Shown here: positions 62,701 through 64,000 of the stretch, in pieces
Layout of the letters: the number at the start of each line of letters is the position of its first letter
How positions within the stretch are numbered: position 1 is the stretch's first letter
Source of the DNA: Citrus sinensis
Lineage: Eukaryota; Streptophyta; Magnoliopsida; Sapindales; Rutaceae
Direction of reading: 5' to 3'
NCBI RefSeq assembly: GCF_022201045.2
Contig: NC_068558.1
Coordinates: forward strand, 1,116,001 to 1,180,000
DNA length: 64,000 nucleotides
Notes under the pieces: generated by a model
What the model was told of the DNA's origin: nothing
The model's database searches: none
What the model saw: only the letters and a program-made list of their open reading frames with translations
Position numbers and translations under genes: made by a program

Positions 62701-64000
62701 TTACACAACATTTTATAGAAAATACGTTATATATTTATAGAATTCTTCTTAGTATCGATATTTTTTTCACTTTAGATTTTAATGAGACAACTATGTTCAT
62801 CTTAAATTTGCATCTTAGAATATGTAGACATGCATGGGAATAGAAAAAGGGAAGATAACGGTCGCCATGTCTTCGAAGAAATATATTTGAAGTTGAAGAA
62901 TAAATCAAAGTCGTTGATAATAGTGTTGTTGGATCAAATGGTTGGAGAGAAAGATCTCAGGAAGAAGGTATGCGTACTGCCAAAGACAAGTATATTAATT
63001 AACAGCCGTATGTAAACAAAAGTATAAAAACATGCAAAGAAGTACATGGGAACCGACAAAATCCTTGAAAGGTCTTGGTCAGGGCATTTTATTTAAATTC
63101 AAAATAACATATTATTACATCGAATACTGAGAGGTTTAATTATCATCACTAACTACGAAATTTCTATCATTTTCTTTAGGAAAATAATGGTTTAGCGGGG
63201 GGTGGTGGCTTAATATTTTTTTTTCTTGGGAATACAAGTCAAAGCAAGCAACGTCTCGTAGATTAAGGCTTTGAGCCCACAAAATGGAGAAATCCCATCA
63301 TTATTGTTGTTACTTTCTTGTAGTTACATGCGGATGCTGGCTGTAATTGATGTGAGTTTTGATCACTAACAAGTCAACCAGCTCTGAGACCCATGCGCTC
63401 TTGGTTTCAGTTATCATTATTATTACGGAATCATATTGTGATGAACATTACAAACGAAGCCATGCATAATGTTTTGGTAAAAAAAAAAAAACAAATCAAT
63501 TTTGTAATCCTTTTTTTTTTTTTTTAAATTTTGAACTCCCTTGTTTTTTATATTTAATTTTTGGTACATAAAGTGTCGATTCATTTCTTCAGTACGGACA
63601 TATGCCTCAATTAAATATAAATTTTAAGTAATTACCATAAATAAGTAAATAAAAGATAAAAAAAAATTATATTTTGCAAAGTAAAGAGATCAGGTATAAT
63701 AGTTTTCATCAAAATGACATGATTTTTGTGATTTTATACCAACCCATTGTCCTCTGATTTTTTTTTTTGAAGTGAATTTTATTTTTAATTTATTTTCAAA
63801 TAAATATTTACTCTAACTAATAATTTGATATGAACAACTCCTTTAGGAAACCGTCACGGATGGACGAGTGAACGACCGGCATAGACGGTGGTGGGTCCCA
63901 GTTAAAAATCCACCTCATTTTGAAGTCCGTAACTGGCGCCGTTCACGCTCTTCAAGCTTAGGGATCCGACACGTGTACCTGCTGCGGGTTGATGGGGACG
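59701..64000. other. Gene-poor right end of the window
   Basis: I found no supported gene in these 4.3 kb. The DNA is AT-rich with simple repeats (TAAA, TA, poly-T). The last 150 bases become GC-rich and contain CACGTG at 63970-63975, which could be the edge of another promoter or gene beyond the window. Confidence 0.45.

Overview
The window is nuclear DNA from a eudicot plant. It is AT-rich, its genes carry short exons with GT..AG introns, and it holds a plant-type tRNA-Leu, many short inverted-repeat transposons, and families found only in plants (SPA, CIP1, CRF-type AP2/ERF, arabinogalactan peptide). Overall appearance and protein similarity suggest Citrus or a close relative, but that is an impression and not something the sequence proves. 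Several genes recall one Arabidopsis block: CIP1-like (At5g41780/At5g41790), Crooked-neck-like (At5g41770), CMP-sialic-acid-transporter-like (At5g41760) and a DUF1221/MLKL-type pseudokinase (At5g41730). All four appear here within 37 kb.

Layout. 0-0.5 kb: possible 5' end of a gene leaving the left edge. 1.7-4.6 kb (-): CIP1-like coiled-coil protein with an eroded first exon. 7.8 kb (-): tRNA-Leu(TAA). 8.8-12.8 kb (-): Crooked neck-like splicing factor, seven exons. 13.4-14.7 kb: a 1.3-kb Mutator-type element with a palindromic 31-bp tandem array inside. 15.1-16.2 kb: a broken copy of the next gene. 17.0-19.4 kb (+): intact unknown coiled-coil/acidic protein. 21.8-27.0 kb (+): SPA2-like partner of COP1. 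28.2-30.8 kb (-): plant MLKL-type pseudokinase. 34.3-37.1 kb (+): nucleotide-sugar transporter, eight exons, with an overlapping upstream ORF. 37.8-40.5 kb: a cluster of four small Mutator-type elements. 41.2 kb (+): small conserved plant protein, with a decayed copy at 42.6 kb. 46.4 kb (+): arabinogalactan peptide. 47.8-48.9 kb (-): twin CX9C mitochondrial-type protein. 51.2 kb (-): fragment of a PHT1 phosphate transporter. 57.6-58.6 kb (-): cytokinin response factor. The last 5 kb shows no gene.

The genes mostly work independently, as is usual in plants. Two of them, the CIP1-like protein and the SPA2-like protein, both belong to families that bind the COP1 light-signalling ubiquitin ligase. 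The most distinctive non-genic content is a set of eight elements, each bounded by terminal inverted repeats and 9- to 10-bp target duplications that I could read directly. I saw no CRISPR array, no operon and no viral genome.
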